A stretch of 64,000 nucleotides of DNA from Vibrio sp. B1FLJ16 (lineage in GTDB: Bacteria; Pseudomonadota; Gammaproteobacteria; Enterobacterales; Vibrionaceae): NCBI RefSeq assembly GCF_905175385.1, contig NZ_HG992750.1:496001-560000 (forward strand). Reading direction: 5' to 3'. Positions 1 through 8,975 of this stretch are shown one piece after another. The notes beneath the pieces were generated by a model. The model saw only the letters and a program-made list of their open reading frames with translations, searched no databases and was not told the origin of the DNA. The position numbers and the translations under genes are program-made. Numbering within the stretch: the stretch's first letter is position 1; each line of letters begins with the position of its first letter.

Positions 1-106
1 GACCAATTCTCTCAATAGCTTGTTGTTCGTTTACTGTGAATAAAGTAGCGTGTGCGAAATTGCTTATTAAAGTAAAGAAAATAGTGATTAAAGTAGTTAA
101 ACGCAT
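1..106 (-). CDS. 5' end of an exported protein (partial)
   Basis: Only the first 35 codons are inside the window; the rest lies beyond base 1. The reading frame opens with ATG at 104-106, preceded by a good ribosome binding site (AAGGAGAG on the minus strand, about 111-119). The product starts with a short basic end, a hydrophobic stretch of about 14 residues and an Ala-His-Ala type cleavage site near residue 20, which is a typical Sec signal peptide. The remaining visible residues give no family assignment. It is the first gene of a minus-strand unit with no gene directly upstream. Confidence 0.6.
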   Translation of the reverse strand, partial: MRLTTLITIFFTLISNFAHATLFTVNEQQAIERIG

Positions 107-241
107 AATGCTCTCCTTGCATGTATGAATTTATATTAACTTAGGTTGTGTTAATCTAGTTGCATATCAAATGTATGCGCAAGCAATTTCTATGCCTCCA
201 TTAATAATCAAAATGTTAGCGTAATATTATGATCTTACGTG

Positions 242-278
242 TAAAAATCTCTGACACTGATAGTAAGTGTCAGAGATT
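242..278 (-). terminator. Rho-independent terminator of the EAL gene
   Basis: A perfect 13-bp stem (246-258 pairs with 266-278) with a 7-base loop is followed on the minus strand by a run of five T. It lies 30 bp after the stop codon of the minus-strand phosphodiesterase gene. Confidence 0.8.
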
Positions 279-308
279 GTTCTTGTAGTGAGGTTTAAGG
301 AGAGGCTG

Positions 309-2387
309 TTATGATTTCGTTTTTAAGTTTTCTCTGATTTTTTTCGATAAGTTTTCAAGATCTACCGGTCTGGAGAAGTAGTAGCCTTGTAACAGGTGGC
401 AAGCCAGGTCAGATAATATCTTCGACTGTTCTTTAGTTTCGACCCCTTCAGCAACAATCGTCAGCTGTTTGATACTTGCTACAGCCAAGATACTCTTGAC
501 CAAACTGTATGCATCTTCATCTTCGACTAAGTCGTTAATAAAGCTTTTATCAATTTTCAGTTCATCAACTGGCAGTTTGGACAGATAGCTGAGAGATGAA
601 TAACCTGTACCAAAATCATCAATCGAGAAGCGAATACCTATTGCTTTGAGCTGCTCGATGACAGCAACTGTCCCCGGAATATCGTTTAAGAATGTACCTT
701 CTGTTATCTCAAAAACGACGCGGTTCGAATCAATACCAGTTGCTTGGATAATTGAAATTGTATTTTCAACGAAGCCTTTGCTCATGAGCTGGTTTGGTGA
801 AATATTCACAGATAACGTCAATGCACCTTCACCATTGGGGCTGATTGACTGAATGTCTTTACATGCTTGGGTTATAACCAGATCACTGATTTTGCCTATA
901 ATGCCTTTCTTCTCGGCGATAGGAATAAAGTCCAGCGGCGCGACTCTACCTAATTCCACATTGTCCCAACGAACCAGTGCTTCAACGCCAATGATCTTGC
1001 CGTTTAATGTGCTCACTTGTGGCTGATAGTGCACGTAGAACTCTTGGTTTTCGACCGCTAAATCCAACAGGTTAGAAATCTTAAAGTGACGCTCTGAACT
1101 TTTAGACATGAACGGTGAATAGATTACGTTAAACAGATTACTTGCCTTCGCGTACTTCATGGCCAACTCGCCATTGCGTACGATGATGGAACCGAGAATA
1201 TTTCGGTTTTTGAAGTTTACGACAGCGTTACGAACGCGTAGCGATATCATCTCGCCACATATATCAAACTTCTCAAAGGTCTCAGTTTGCTTTTCGAAGT
1301 CGATACACGAGCCCGCTGATTTTTGACAGATCACCACAAACTGGTCGGCTGAAACGTGACCCACAAACATGGTCTCGTCTTTAAGCTCTTCCAGTGCGCT
1401 GGTTACCTGGCGCAGTACGCGATCACCCACTGAAAAACCGTATTGATTATTCACTTTCTGGAAGTCTACGATATCGATCAGCTGTAACTGGTACTCTTCA
1501 CCTTTGTCCAAGAGGCACAGGTTATCAATATAATCAGACGTGGCTTTTCTATTCGGTAATCCTGTCACATCGTTGTAAAGAGAGCGGAAAGCAATTTCTT
1601 TATCTTTTTGTTTAATTTGAATCAGCTTTTCTTCAATTGTCGATTTATATGCGTAGAGCTTTTTCGCTGTGATAGAACGCAGGTAATAAATGATCCCGGC
1701 AAAAACGATGAAGACTAAAATATGAAACAGGTTCTGGTTAGATTTTTGATCAAGGATCAAACCCTTGACCATTTTTGCTTCAGATTCGGAGTAGTTCTTG
1801 ATGTTATTGAGAAGTTCACCACTGCCTAAGACAATATCCCAATCTCCAACGTAGCGAATGTGGGTGATTTTTTGCGCGTCGGAGTCACTACTGCGTTTAT
1901 TGAATGCTTTATCACTGTATTCAACCCAGGACACACCGTTTATTGCGCTTTGATAGATATAGTGGACTAAATCATTATCAACATTATTTTTGAATAAATT
2001 ATCTGAGTTTCTGTGTACAACGAATTCTTTGTTTCGATCGATGACAAATATGTACTCATCATTACCTTCATTGAGCAACTGGAATGAAGCCATTGTTTTG
2101 TCGAAAAGCGCTTCTGGTATGGCATCATCTTCAGCCAGTTCGTTTCCTTGGCGAATCACATCCAGCATTTTTAGTGTTGTTTCAACACGTTCTTCGACTT
2201 CGACTTTTCTCATCGCAATGTATTGATCTTCAATACCGCTGATAACAGAAGCGATTAAGCTTTTTGAGAACAAATGTTGGTTAATAAAAGAGGTTCCAAC
2301 GGCGCATACCATAAGTACACCTGGTAACCAGAGTAAGTATCTTTTCAACACTTTGTCGGTCATGTTCGCGAGTTCTTTCCGTTTCAT
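309..2387 (-). CDS. Cache-GGDEF-EAL cyclic-di-GMP phosphodiesterase
   Basis: A 692-residue inner-membrane signalling protein. Residues 16-36 and about 221-238 are membrane segments enclosing a periplasmic Cache-like sensor (about 40-215). A GGDEF domain follows (about 265-430), then an EAL domain (about 440-685). The GGDEF active site is replaced by Gly-His-Val-Ser-Ala-Asp-Gln-Phe at 343-350, so it should not make c-di-GMP and may only bind GTP. The EAL domain keeps E469-A-L, N528, the D590-D591-F-G loop and the EGVE motif at 647-650, so hydrolysis of c-di-GMP is expected. The start at 2385-2387 lacks a strong ribosome binding site; Met9 is a possible alternative. The gene stands alone with its own terminator. 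Confidence 0.88.
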   Translation of the reverse strand: MKRKELANMTDKVLKRYLLWLPGVLMVCAVGTSFINQHLFSKSLIASVISGIEDQYIAMRKVEVEERVETTLKMLDVIRQGNELAEDDAIPEALFDKTMASFQLLNEGNDEYIFVIDRNKEFVVHRNSDNLFKNNVDNDLVHYIYQSAINGVSWVEYSDKAFNKRSSDSDAQKITHIRYVGDWDIVLGSGELLNNIKNYSESEAKMVKGLILDQKSNQNLFHILVFIVFAGIIYYLRSITAKKLYAYKSTIEEKLIQIKQKDKEIAFRSLYNDVTGLPNRKATSDYIDNLCLLDKGEEYQLQLIDIVDFQKVNNQYGFSVGDRVLRQVTSALEELKDETMFVGHVSADQFVVICQKSAGSCIDFEKQTETFEKFDICGEMISLRVRNAVVNFKNRNILGSIIVRNGELAMKYAKASNLFNVIYSPFMSKSSERHFKISNLLDLAVENQEFYVHYQPQVSTLNGKIIGVEALVRWDNVELGRVAPLDFIPIAEKKGIIGKISDLVITQACKDIQSISPNGEGALTLSVNISPNQLMSKGFVENTISIIQATGIDSNRVVFEITEGTFLNDIPGTVAVIEQLKAIGIRFSIDDFGTGYSSLSYLSKLPVDELKIDKSFINDLVEDEDAYSLVKSILAVASIKQLTIVAEGVETKEQSKILSDLACHLLQGYYFSRPVDLENLSKKIRENLKTKS

Positions 2388-2583
2388 TTTGTTGTTTATT
2401 CAAAAGTTTGTGCCCCTATGATACAGGTGGGAAATGAGCAGGATAGATATCGAGAGCTGATAAAAATGTAGGGAAAGTCTTACCAATACTGCGAGTTGTT
2501 TCAAATTTATAATTAGAAAATTGTTTTACTTTACTCGGGGAACTTTAGTTGACCGGAAATGAGTAAGTAACATGAGCCGGGCA
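2388..2583. other. Upstream region of the EAL gene, no gene seen
   Basis: This is AT-rich intergenic DNA that should hold the promoter of the minus-strand phosphodiesterase gene. I see no open frame, hairpin or repeat that I can support here. The MITE remnant begins just after it. Confidence 0.4.
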
Positions 2584-2710
2584 CCATTTCATCGTCAAAC
2601 AACTTGGACAGTTCTCGCTATTCCACTGCGCTATTCTTTTGAAACGAAGGCCTTGTAGTTGAATCAGTGACAACGCTCTGAAACCTGCATCTTGAAGTCA
2701 CTTGGGGATA
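2584..2710. repeat. Truncated copy of the 280-bp TATACCCAAG MITE
   Basis: This segment matches the right half of the elements at 9445-9726, 16623-16902 and 30895-31161, from the 'TTTCATCGTCAAACAACTTGG' region to the terminal 'CTTGAAGTCACTTGGG'. The left half, including the left inverted end, is missing, and the right end has diverged (GGGGATA instead of GGGTATA). It is an old, decayed copy. Confidence 0.75.
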
Positions 2711-2806
2711 GTCCAGTTTAAAATGAATTTTTTTCATATTGAACATCAAGTAATTGCGTTATTGTTTTTTTAGCACGTCAGTTACAAATGAGTCATGAAC
2801 TAACGA

Positions 2807-2828
2807 AAGATGGATTTGATTTCATCTT
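2807..2828. promoter_or_regulatory. Candidate operator upstream of mesX
   Basis: AAGATG and CATCTT form a perfect 6-bp inverted repeat with a 10-bp spacer, ending 21 bp before the start codon of the DUF1852 gene. It does not clearly match MetJ or MetR consensus sites. It is reported only as a symmetric element in the right place to control the methionine genes. Confidence 0.3.
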
Positions 2829-2849
2829 AAGTACATTGAGATAACGCTC

Positions 2850-3824
2850 ATGACTCAGAATATTACGTTTACTATTAAAAAGACTTGTCTTGATGAAAAT
2901 TATCATCCATCAGACAACACTCGTATCACGACTAACTTTGCGAACCTGGCTCGCGGCGAGCACCGTCAACAAAACTTACGCAACGCCTTAAACATGATTG
3001 ACCGCCGTTTCAACGAATTGGCTTTCTGGGATAACCCAACGGGCGCGCGTTATACGGTGGAGCTGGAAATCATCTCTGCTGATATCAAGATGGAAAACGC
3101 GAGCGAAGAGATTCCATCCATTGAAGTGTTAAAAACCTATATCGTTGATCGCAAAACAAATCAACGAATTGAAGGCATTGTAGGTAACAACTTCTCTTCT
3201 TATGTGCGTGATTACGACTTTAGCGTGCGTTTACTGGAGCACAATAAAGGTAAATCACACTTCTCGGTACCGGAAGATTTCGGCCTTTTGCACGGTAACA
3301 TATTCAAGTCTTTCATAAATTCAGATAGTTACAAACAGAATTTTACCAAGGCACCAGTGATTTGTCTGAGCGTTTCAGACAGTAAAGTGTATCACCGTAC
3401 CGACAACGAACACCCTGTTCTTGGTGTGGAATACGAGCCGAATGAATCGTCGTTAACCGAGCAATACTTCCAGAAGATGGGCCTACAAGTTCGTTACTTT
3501 ATGCCGAAAAACAGCGTAGCGCCGTTTGCATTCTACTTCTTTGGCGATCTGTTAAATGATTACACCAACCTGGAGCTGATCAGTACCATCAGCACCATGG
3601 AAACATTCCAGAAGATTTACCGCCCTGAAATCTATTTTGCCGACATAGCAGCAGGGGAGTGTTATCAAGCGAACTTGAAGAGTGATGCCCATTCTTTAAC
3701 TGACATTGTTTATGACCGCGAAGAGCGTACCCGATTAGCGATTGAACAGGGCAAGTTTGCTGAAGAAGTCTTCATCAAACCTTATCAATCGGCTCTTGAG
3801 CAATGGTCCGCTCAATATGCTTAA
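2850..3824 (+). CDS. mesX: DUF1852 protein, partner of MesD (MesX)
   Basis: The 324-residue protein has the features of the DUF1852 family: a Thr-Ile-Lys-Lys-Thr-Cys-Leu-Asp start and an Asn-Phe-Ala-Asn-Leu-Ala-Arg-Gly-Glu block near residue 30. It has no signal peptide or membrane segment. DUF1852 genes commonly sit next to a short MetE-like gene, as here with a 31-bp gap. Published genetic work on folate-independent methionine synthases named the pair MesX/MesD and found that MesD needs MesX and oxygen. The methyl donor was not established as far as I recall. The assignment rests on family resemblance and gene order. The biochemical role of MesX itself is unknown. Confidence 0.82.
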   Translation: MTQNITFTIKKTCLDENYHPSDNTRITTNFANLARGEHRQQNLRNALNMIDRRFNELAFWDNPTGARYTVELEIISADIKMENASEEIPSIEVLKTYIVDRKTNQRIEGIVGNNFSSYVRDYDFSVRLLEHNKGKSHFSVPEDFGLLHGNIFKSFINSDSYKQNFTKAPVICLSVSDSKVYHRTDNEHPVLGVEYEPNESSLTEQYFQKMGLQVRYFMPKNSVAPFAFYFFGDLLNDYTNLELISTISTMETFQKIYRPEIYFADIAAGECYQANLKSDAHSLTDIVYDREERTRLAIEQGKFAEEVFIKPYQSALEQWSAQYA

Positions 3825-3855
3825 TCCTTAACGAGACAACAGAACAGCCAATATT

Positions 3856-4887
3856 ATGAAAAAATTATTCCCGATTTCGACGGCAGGTAGTCTGCCTAAG
3901 CCGACTTGGCTAGCTCAACCAGAAGTACTTTGGTCTCCCTGGAAACTGGAAGGACAAGAGCTGATTGACGGTAAACACGATGCGCTACGTGTAGCACTAC
4001 AGGAACAATTACGCTCAGGAGTAGACATCGTGAGCGACGGCGAGCAGACTCGTCAGCACTTTGTAACCACCTTTATTGAACACTTAAACGGCGTTGATTT
4101 TGAAAATCGTCAGACAGTGAAAATCCGCGACCGCTATGAAGCCAGGGTGCCAAGTGTTGTGGGGCCAGTCTCCCGACAAAAAGCGGTGTTTGTTGAAGAT
4201 GCAAAGTTTCTGCGCTCACAGACAGACAAACCGATTAAATGGGCGCTACCCGGTCCTATGACCATGGTGGATACACTTTACGATGCGCACTATAAATCCC
4301 GTAAAGAACTCGCCCTAGAGTTCGCTAAAATTCTGAACGAAGAAGCGAAGGAGCTTGTAGCGGCCGGTGTGGACATCATCCAGTTTGATGAGCCAGCGTT
4401 CAATGTTTTCTTTGATGAAGTGAATGACTGGGGGATAGAGGCTCTGGAGCTCGCAATCGAAGGTCTGAAATGTGAAACCGCAGTGCATATTTGTTACGGC
4501 TACGGAATCAAAGCCAATACAGATTGGAAAAAGACGTTGGGTAGCGAATGGCGTCAATACGAAGAAGTATTCCCTAAACTGCAACAATCGAACATCGACA
4601 TTATCTCTCTGGAGTGCCATAACTCGCATGTACCAGTAGAACTGCTTGAACTTGTGCGCGGTAAAAAAGTGATGGTTGGTGCTATTGATGTAGCAACTAA
4701 CTCCATTGAAACGCCAGAAGCGGTAGCAGCGACACTTCGTGAAGCGCTGAAATATGTTGATGCAGACAAGCTCTACCCATGTACTAACTGTGGTATGGCT
4801 CCACTTTCCCGAGAAATTGCTCGCGGAAAACTCAATGCACTAAGTGCCGGTGCTGAGATTGTGAGAAATGAGATTCTAGCGAAATAA
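3856..4887 (+). CDS. mesD: Core (folate-independent) methionine synthase MesD
   Basis: At 343 residues it is only the C-terminal catalytic barrel of cobalamin-independent methionine synthase; the N-terminal half that binds methyltetrahydrofolate in the 750-residue MetE is absent. The zinc and homocysteine site is intact: H211 and C213 in His-Ile-Cys-Tyr-Gly, E253 in Leu-Glu-Cys-His, and C309 in Pro-Cys-Thr-Asn-Cys-Gly-Met-Ala. It should methylate homocysteine with a donor other than methyl-folate. It is co-directional with mesX and ends just before a terminator, so the two probably form one transcript. A general 'MetE-like' label is certain; the MesD subfamily follows from the DUF1852 neighbour. 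Confidence 0.87.
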   Translation: MKKLFPISTAGSLPKPTWLAQPEVLWSPWKLEGQELIDGKHDALRVALQEQLRSGVDIVSDGEQTRQHFVTTFIEHLNGVDFENRQTVKIRDRYEARVPSVVGPVSRQKAVFVEDAKFLRSQTDKPIKWALPGPMTMVDTLYDAHYKSRKELALEFAKILNEEAKELVAAGVDIIQFDEPAFNVFFDEVNDWGIEALELAIEGLKCETAVHICYGYGIKANTDWKKTLGSEWRQYEEVFPKLQQSNIDIISLECHNSHVPVELLELVRGKKVMVGAIDVATNSIETPEAVAATLREALKYVDADKLYPCTNCGMAPLSREIARGKLNALSAGAEIVRNEILAK

Positions 4888-4912
4888 CAAAGGTTATTTA
4901 CATGTACATATC

Positions 4913-4946
4913 AAGGTTACTGGATATTAGTTCGGTAACCTTTTTT
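4913..4946 (+). terminator. Terminator after mesXD
   Basis: AAGGTTAC (4913-4920) pairs with GTAACCTT, followed by six T. It lies 26 bp after the mesD stop codon. Confidence 0.8.
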
Positions 4947-5436
4947 GTATTTGGCTCTTACAACCAGTTTTTTAGCTATCTAACTAATCACAATTCGAGA
5001 CATGTTCTTATGACAGAGCCTTGGACAAAAAGTGTTTAGTGTTGTGGCTTAAATTATAAAATTCGAATAATGTCAATTATGAGAAACTCGCTAAATATCT
5101 AGTCGGTACTGTACAGCTCAGCTAACCGCTTTTTTGTCTAACCATATCCTCTAAGAATTAATGATATCCACATTAAAACAAATAGTTATGTATTAGAGGA
5201 TAAAACATCTCAGATATACTTCTGATTTGAAAAGTAAGTTAATATCTCTATCTATCGCTATTTCAAACTCTATTTCGTTATTATTTTATCCTTGTGTAGA
5301 TGCTTTTTTATGCATTTTGTCTATTCTTAATCTTAAGCTCGGCTCACGTGTGACAAATTGAATGCCTTGCTGCCTCATAAAAATATAGAGGCACTTTGTT
5401 CGTAATTTGAAGATATTACCTTAGGTAAGATTGAGT
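4947..5436. other. 490-bp AT-rich gap, no gene seen
   Basis: No open frame with a plausible ribosome binding site and no strong hairpin is visible. The region is low in GC, like the acyltransferase gene that follows, which suggests that the two were acquired together. Confidence 0.4.
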
Positions 5437-6491
5437 ATGAAGAGTGAACGCATTGCACACATTGATGTAGCTAAAGGGATAAGTATATTACTTGTTGTGC
5501 TATTACACACGGAGATTAAGGAGCTTTGGATAGAAATATTTGATTATATGGGTTTAGTTAGACTTCCGTTGTTTTTTATTCTGTCTGGTGTTTTTTATAA
5601 ATACAATAAATTTACCTATGTATTATCCAGAAAATCCAGTTCCTTATTGAAACCTTATTTTTTTACACTTTTAAGTGTTAGTTTTATTGCCATAGTACTA
5701 AATGGAGATAAAGAGTTATGGCAGTTAAAAGGTGTGTTATACGGTACAGGGGTTCTCTTACCTCGAATGTGGTATCAAAATTGGTATTTACCACATCTGT
5801 GGTTGGTTTTTATATCAGCAACAATTCTGTTAAAAGTTATACATATAGATAAAAATGAAAAAATAAAAGGGATAATCATCTCAATCATGCTCATGTTTTT
5901 GGTTATAACCTATTCAATTCATTGTGGAATGTTGATCTTCAAATATTTAATAAAAGTATAACGATTCCAGGGCTTCCGTTTAATGCTGACGTAATCTTTT
6001 CAAGTCTGGGATTGTTTTTGTTAGGTTTTATACTTAAGGATGCTATAAAGAATCATATTCCTAATACAGCGCTAACTTTAGTTTTTCTTATTGTATTTGT
6101 ATTTTGCGTAAGCATGGGGGCTAAAGCAAGTATATATTCCAGAGAAGTACAGTTACCACTTTTGGTGGTGTTTGGTTCTCTTTCTGGAGTTTATTTGATT
6201 ATTACAATGTCATTTTATATAGCTAAATATACTAATTACATTAAAAAGTCATTTATTTATCTTGGCCAATCAAGTTTAATAATTCTAATCTTTCACGTCT
6301 TTTATTATATGATTTCAAAAAGTATACTTGATTCATTATTCCCTAATTCTAATAATGAAAGTATAATTATTGCAAGTGTCACTTGTATATATTTGTCATT
6401 ATTAACCAAGAAGCTTGTCGATAACAATGATTTATTAAGTTTTTTTTACTACGTGAATGATTCGAAATCATCTCGAGAAAATAAAATATAA
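5437..6491 (+). pseudogene. Acyltransferase-3 family membrane protein, frameshifted
   Basis: The first part (5437-5961) starts with an acyltransferase-3 signature: the His-Ile-Asp-Val-Ala-Lys-Gly motif, then a membrane helix with a conserved His and an Arg-Leu-Pro-Leu-Phe-Phe segment. The second part (in frame from about 5900 to 6491) supplies the remaining membrane helices. They sit in different frames and overlap. Adding one T to the five-T run at 5896-5900 would join them into a 351-residue protein, the usual size for this family, which O-acetylates surface sugars or similar substrates. The start at 5437 is favoured by AGGTAAG upstream. The gene is much more AT-rich than its neighbours, which suggests transfer. 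It is either a real slippage mutant or a sequencing error. Confidence 0.78.
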
Positions 6492-6660
6492 TCACATTGT
6501 TTTTTATTTATTTAACCTTAAATGTTGTGGCTAGTGGATTTTTGTCGTTAATCCTATCTGGTATTAGCTCTTGAGCAATACTGCCTGTAAAGTTCAAAAA
6601 ATGATGAGTGATAAAGTAACTATAATTGGTGTTATTTATCTTGATTCATAGGGGTGAGAT

Positions 6661-7218
6661 ATGTGTGGCAGGTTAAATGTTATTAATGAACCGCTTTGCC
6701 GAATTGTTTCAGAGCAGCTTGGGATCAGTTTTAAAACCGAAACCAATCAGGATCTCAGACCGACTCAAATCGTTTCCACCATTGGTATACAAAATGGTGA
6801 GTTAAAACAGCTCGATTTACCCTGGGGAATACAGCCAGAATGGGCAAATAACCTGATCATTAACGCTAAAGCCGAAACGGTTGCAGTTAAAGCAACGTTC
6901 GCTCACGCGTTTGAGTTCAACCGTGTCATCGTACCTTGCTCTGGTTGGTATGAGTGGCGGGAAGAGGGAGACAGAAAGGTCAGGTATTTATTTAGCCGAG
7001 GCGAGAGCAATGTTTTATACATGGCAGGCATTGCTTTAGAGGGCGGAAAAGAGCTTGTCACTTTAACTACAGAACCCAATAAGCAGTGCAGCGAGTTTCA
7101 TCATCGCATGCCGCTGTTAATCCCTGACGAAGAAGTCATGAACTGGATAAGCGGAAGCGGCGAACATGTTTATAAGCTATTAGAAAACCAGTTTAATCAA
7201 GCGTTAACGATTAAATGA
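6661..7218 (+). CDS. SRAP/YedK-family DNA-protein crosslink protein
   Basis: The 185-residue protein begins Met-Cys-Gly-Arg, so after Met removal Cys2 is the nucleophile that forms a thiazolidine link with abasic sites in single-stranded DNA. Other family landmarks are present: Asn-Ala-Lys-Ala-Glu-Thr (about 81-86), Gly-Trp-Tyr-Glu-Trp with the catalytic Glu (about 98-102), and His-His-Arg-Met-Pro (about 143-147). It is slightly shorter than E. coli YedK (222 residues). A strong GGGGTGAG ribosome binding site precedes the ATG. No LexA box is evident upstream. Confidence 0.9.
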   Translation: MCGRLNVINEPLCRIVSEQLGISFKTETNQDLRPTQIVSTIGIQNGELKQLDLPWGIQPEWANNLIINAKAETVAVKATFAHAFEFNRVIVPCSGWYEWREEGDRKVRYLFSRGESNVLYMAGIALEGGKELVTLTTEPNKQCSEFHHRMPLLIPDEEVMNWISGSGEHVYKLLENQFNQALTIK

Positions 7219-7354
7219 AGTACTTACCTCTAGGGTTTTGTTATCCAACAAGTATCTTCTACTGGCCGCCATTATCTTAAGCGGTTCTTAAGTCATGAAG
7301 ATTAATGTTAGTGGTGAGCTTCAAACTTTCTTACTGCTAACAGGAATAATACAT

Positions 7355-7639
7355 ATGGAACGCAAAACGCTTTTAGGTTCAACAATGATGATCATAGGAA
7401 TGATTTCGCTCAGCGCTTACGCTGGAGATCCTACTTGTACCAAAGAAAGCAAGAATAATTGGATGCCAATCGAATCCGCTCAGAAAATGGTGGAATCGAA
7501 AGGTTATAGAGTTAAGACGTTTAAACAAACTCGCACCGGGTGCTATGAACTATACGGTTATGACCAGAGCGGAAAACGGGTTGAAATATACTATAACCCT
7601 GTCGACATGACAGTCGTAAAAGAGGAAATCGATGACTAA
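7355..7639 (+). CDS. Exported PepSY-domain protein
   Basis: From ATG at 7355 (AGGA upstream) the product is about 94 residues: a signal peptide (cleavage after Ala-Tyr-Ala) and one PepSY domain ending in the usual Val-Glu-Ile-Tyr-Tyr-Asn-Pro segment. An earlier in-frame ATG at 7295 would add a non-signal leader and is less likely. The 3' end overlaps the next gene by 8 bp. Small PepSY proteins coupled to a cytochrome b561 are a recurrent arrangement, probably for periplasmic electron transfer; the substrate is unknown. Confidence 0.8.
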   Translation: MERKTLLGSTMMIIGMISLSAYAGDPTCTKESKNNWMPIESAQKMVESKGYRVKTFKQTRTGCYELYGYDQSGKRVEIYYNPVDMTVVKEEIDD

Positions 7640-8147
7640 CAAAGCGCCTTGGGATCGGGTTGTACAGTTTACCCACTGGGTGGTTGCCACTCTCTTTCTG
7701 GTCAATTATTTCATTACCGAGGAAGGAAGTACGATACACCAGTGGGTCGGTTATATCGTGATTGGGGGCGTTGTGATAAGGCTAGCATGGGGCTGTGTAG
7801 CAAAACCACCGGCACGTTTATCTTCTTTTCGGCCTTCTATCCCTGGCGCCATTCAACATTTAAAAGAGGTATACCAGACACGGCAAGATGATCACCAAGG
7901 ACATAACCCCGCAGGCGCGATCATGATCTGGTGTATATGGTCTGGTTTGATAGTCGCTGGTATTTCCGGGTATATGATGGAAACTGACCTATTCTGGGGT
8001 GAAGATTGGATTGAAGCCGTTCATGAGTCAGCAGTCAATATCACCTTCTTTTGTGTATGCATCCACATCGCTGCAGTAGTCGTTATGAGCCGAATTACCG
8101 GGCACTCTTATCTGAAAAATATGCTTCCGCGTAAGCTGAGAAAATAA
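7632..8147 (+). CDS. Cytochrome b561-family membrane protein
   Basis: This 171-residue protein has four hydrophobic helices and His residues placed as in bacterial b561 cytochromes (Val-Gln-Phe-Thr-His-Trp near residue 15, Thr-Ile-His-Gln-Trp near 35, Val-His-Glu-Ser near 130, Cys-Ile-His-Ile near 143), suiting it for two b-type hemes. It is translationally coupled to the PepSY gene before it. It likely moves electrons between the quinone pool and a periplasmic partner. Confidence 0.85.
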   Translation: MTNKAPWDRVVQFTHWVVATLFLVNYFITEEGSTIHQWVGYIVIGGVVIRLAWGCVAKPPARLSSFRPSIPGAIQHLKEVYQTRQDDHQGHNPAGAIMIWCIWSGLIVAGISGYMMETDLFWGEDWIEAVHESAVNITFFCVCIHIAAVVVMSRITGHSYLKNMLPRKLRK

Positions 8148-8156
8148 CTCCCTTTA

Positions 8157-8180
8157 AATATAGAATATAGAATATAGAAA
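8157..8180. repeat. Short tandem repeat after the cytochrome gene
   Basis: The 7-base unit ATAGAAT is repeated about three times directly after the cytochrome b561 stop codon. It has no visible coding role. Confidence 0.5.
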
Positions 8181-8329
8181 GTGACAAATTGCTGTCGCTT
8201 TCTTTTTGATCGCTCACTAAAAAACGAATCGTGTCTTGAGATAAAAATACCGCACTTGTTTACGCTGTAATTCGATGCCATTCTGGTTGAACATCCGCCG
8301 ATATAAAGAGTTTTATTTCAGGAGTAGAT

Positions 8330-8806
8330 ATGCAGCAGGGAAAAGCGTTTCAAGATCTGATTCCAGATAACCACTGTTTTGGCTGCGGCCCGAATAATAC
8401 ATCCGGCTTACAGATAAAAAGCCATTGGATAGAAGAAAATAAGTCCGCCTGCACATTTGTACCATCTTCACATCACTGTGCCGGACCTACTCAGTTTTTA
8501 AATGGTGGGATCATTTCGACTATTATTGACTGTCATTGTATTTGCACCGCAATAGCGAAAGGGTATCAGTTACAGGGACAAGAAGTTGGATCGGGCGAGG
8601 TTATCTGGTACGCGACAGGAAAACAGGAAGTTAACTATTTAAAACCGGTACGAATAGATCAAAATGTAGAACTAGTCGCCGTCATTGAAAGTGTTAATGA
8701 AAATAAGATGACGGTAAGCTGCGAATTGTATTCTGGTGACGAATTATGTTGTACCAGCCAAGTGATTGCAGTCAAAGTTCCTAATAGTTGGTTTACTTCA
8801 GATTGA
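8330..8806 (+). CDS. PaaI-type hotdog thioesterase
   Basis: A 158-residue single-domain hotdog protein. It has the Cys-Phe-Gly-Cys-Gly start common in PaaI/YiiD-like thioesterases, and the Asn-Gly-Gly-Ile-Ile-Ser segment of the active-site helix (about 62-67) followed by an Asp/His pair. It should hydrolyse an acyl-CoA; the acyl group cannot be read from the sequence. The ATG at 8330 has a CAGGAG ribosome binding site 6 bp upstream. The gene is monocistronic. Confidence 0.82.
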   Translation: MQQGKAFQDLIPDNHCFGCGPNNTSGLQIKSHWIEENKSACTFVPSSHHCAGPTQFLNGGIISTIIDCHCICTAIAKGYQLQGQEVGSGEVIWYATGKQEVNYLKPVRIDQNVELVAVIESVNENKMTVSCELYSGDELCCTSQVIAVKVPNSWFTSD

Positions 8807-8975
8807 TGAAAGGTCTTGTTTGCAGGTAGTGATTTTTTCCCCGAACCTAAGTTGCCTTTATCTTCATCAGATATCAAAAAATAAAAACTTTGTGGAACTG
8901 AGTAACGTTTAAGTGTGTTAGTTTCGATGTTCTTAACACATGTTGTAACTTGTTATGAAGTATTTAAGAGGGTAT

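Noticed and set aside
5896..5900. Programmed frameshifting or phase variation in the acyltransferase
   Set aside because: The T run is only five bases and no slippery heptamer with a following pseudoknot is seen. A simple indel is more likely, as in the five other genes.
8330..8806. 4-hydroxybenzoyl-CoA thioesterase as specific call for the hotdog protein
   Set aside because: Family motifs support a PaaI-type hotdog only; nothing in the neighbourhood points to a particular acyl-CoA.
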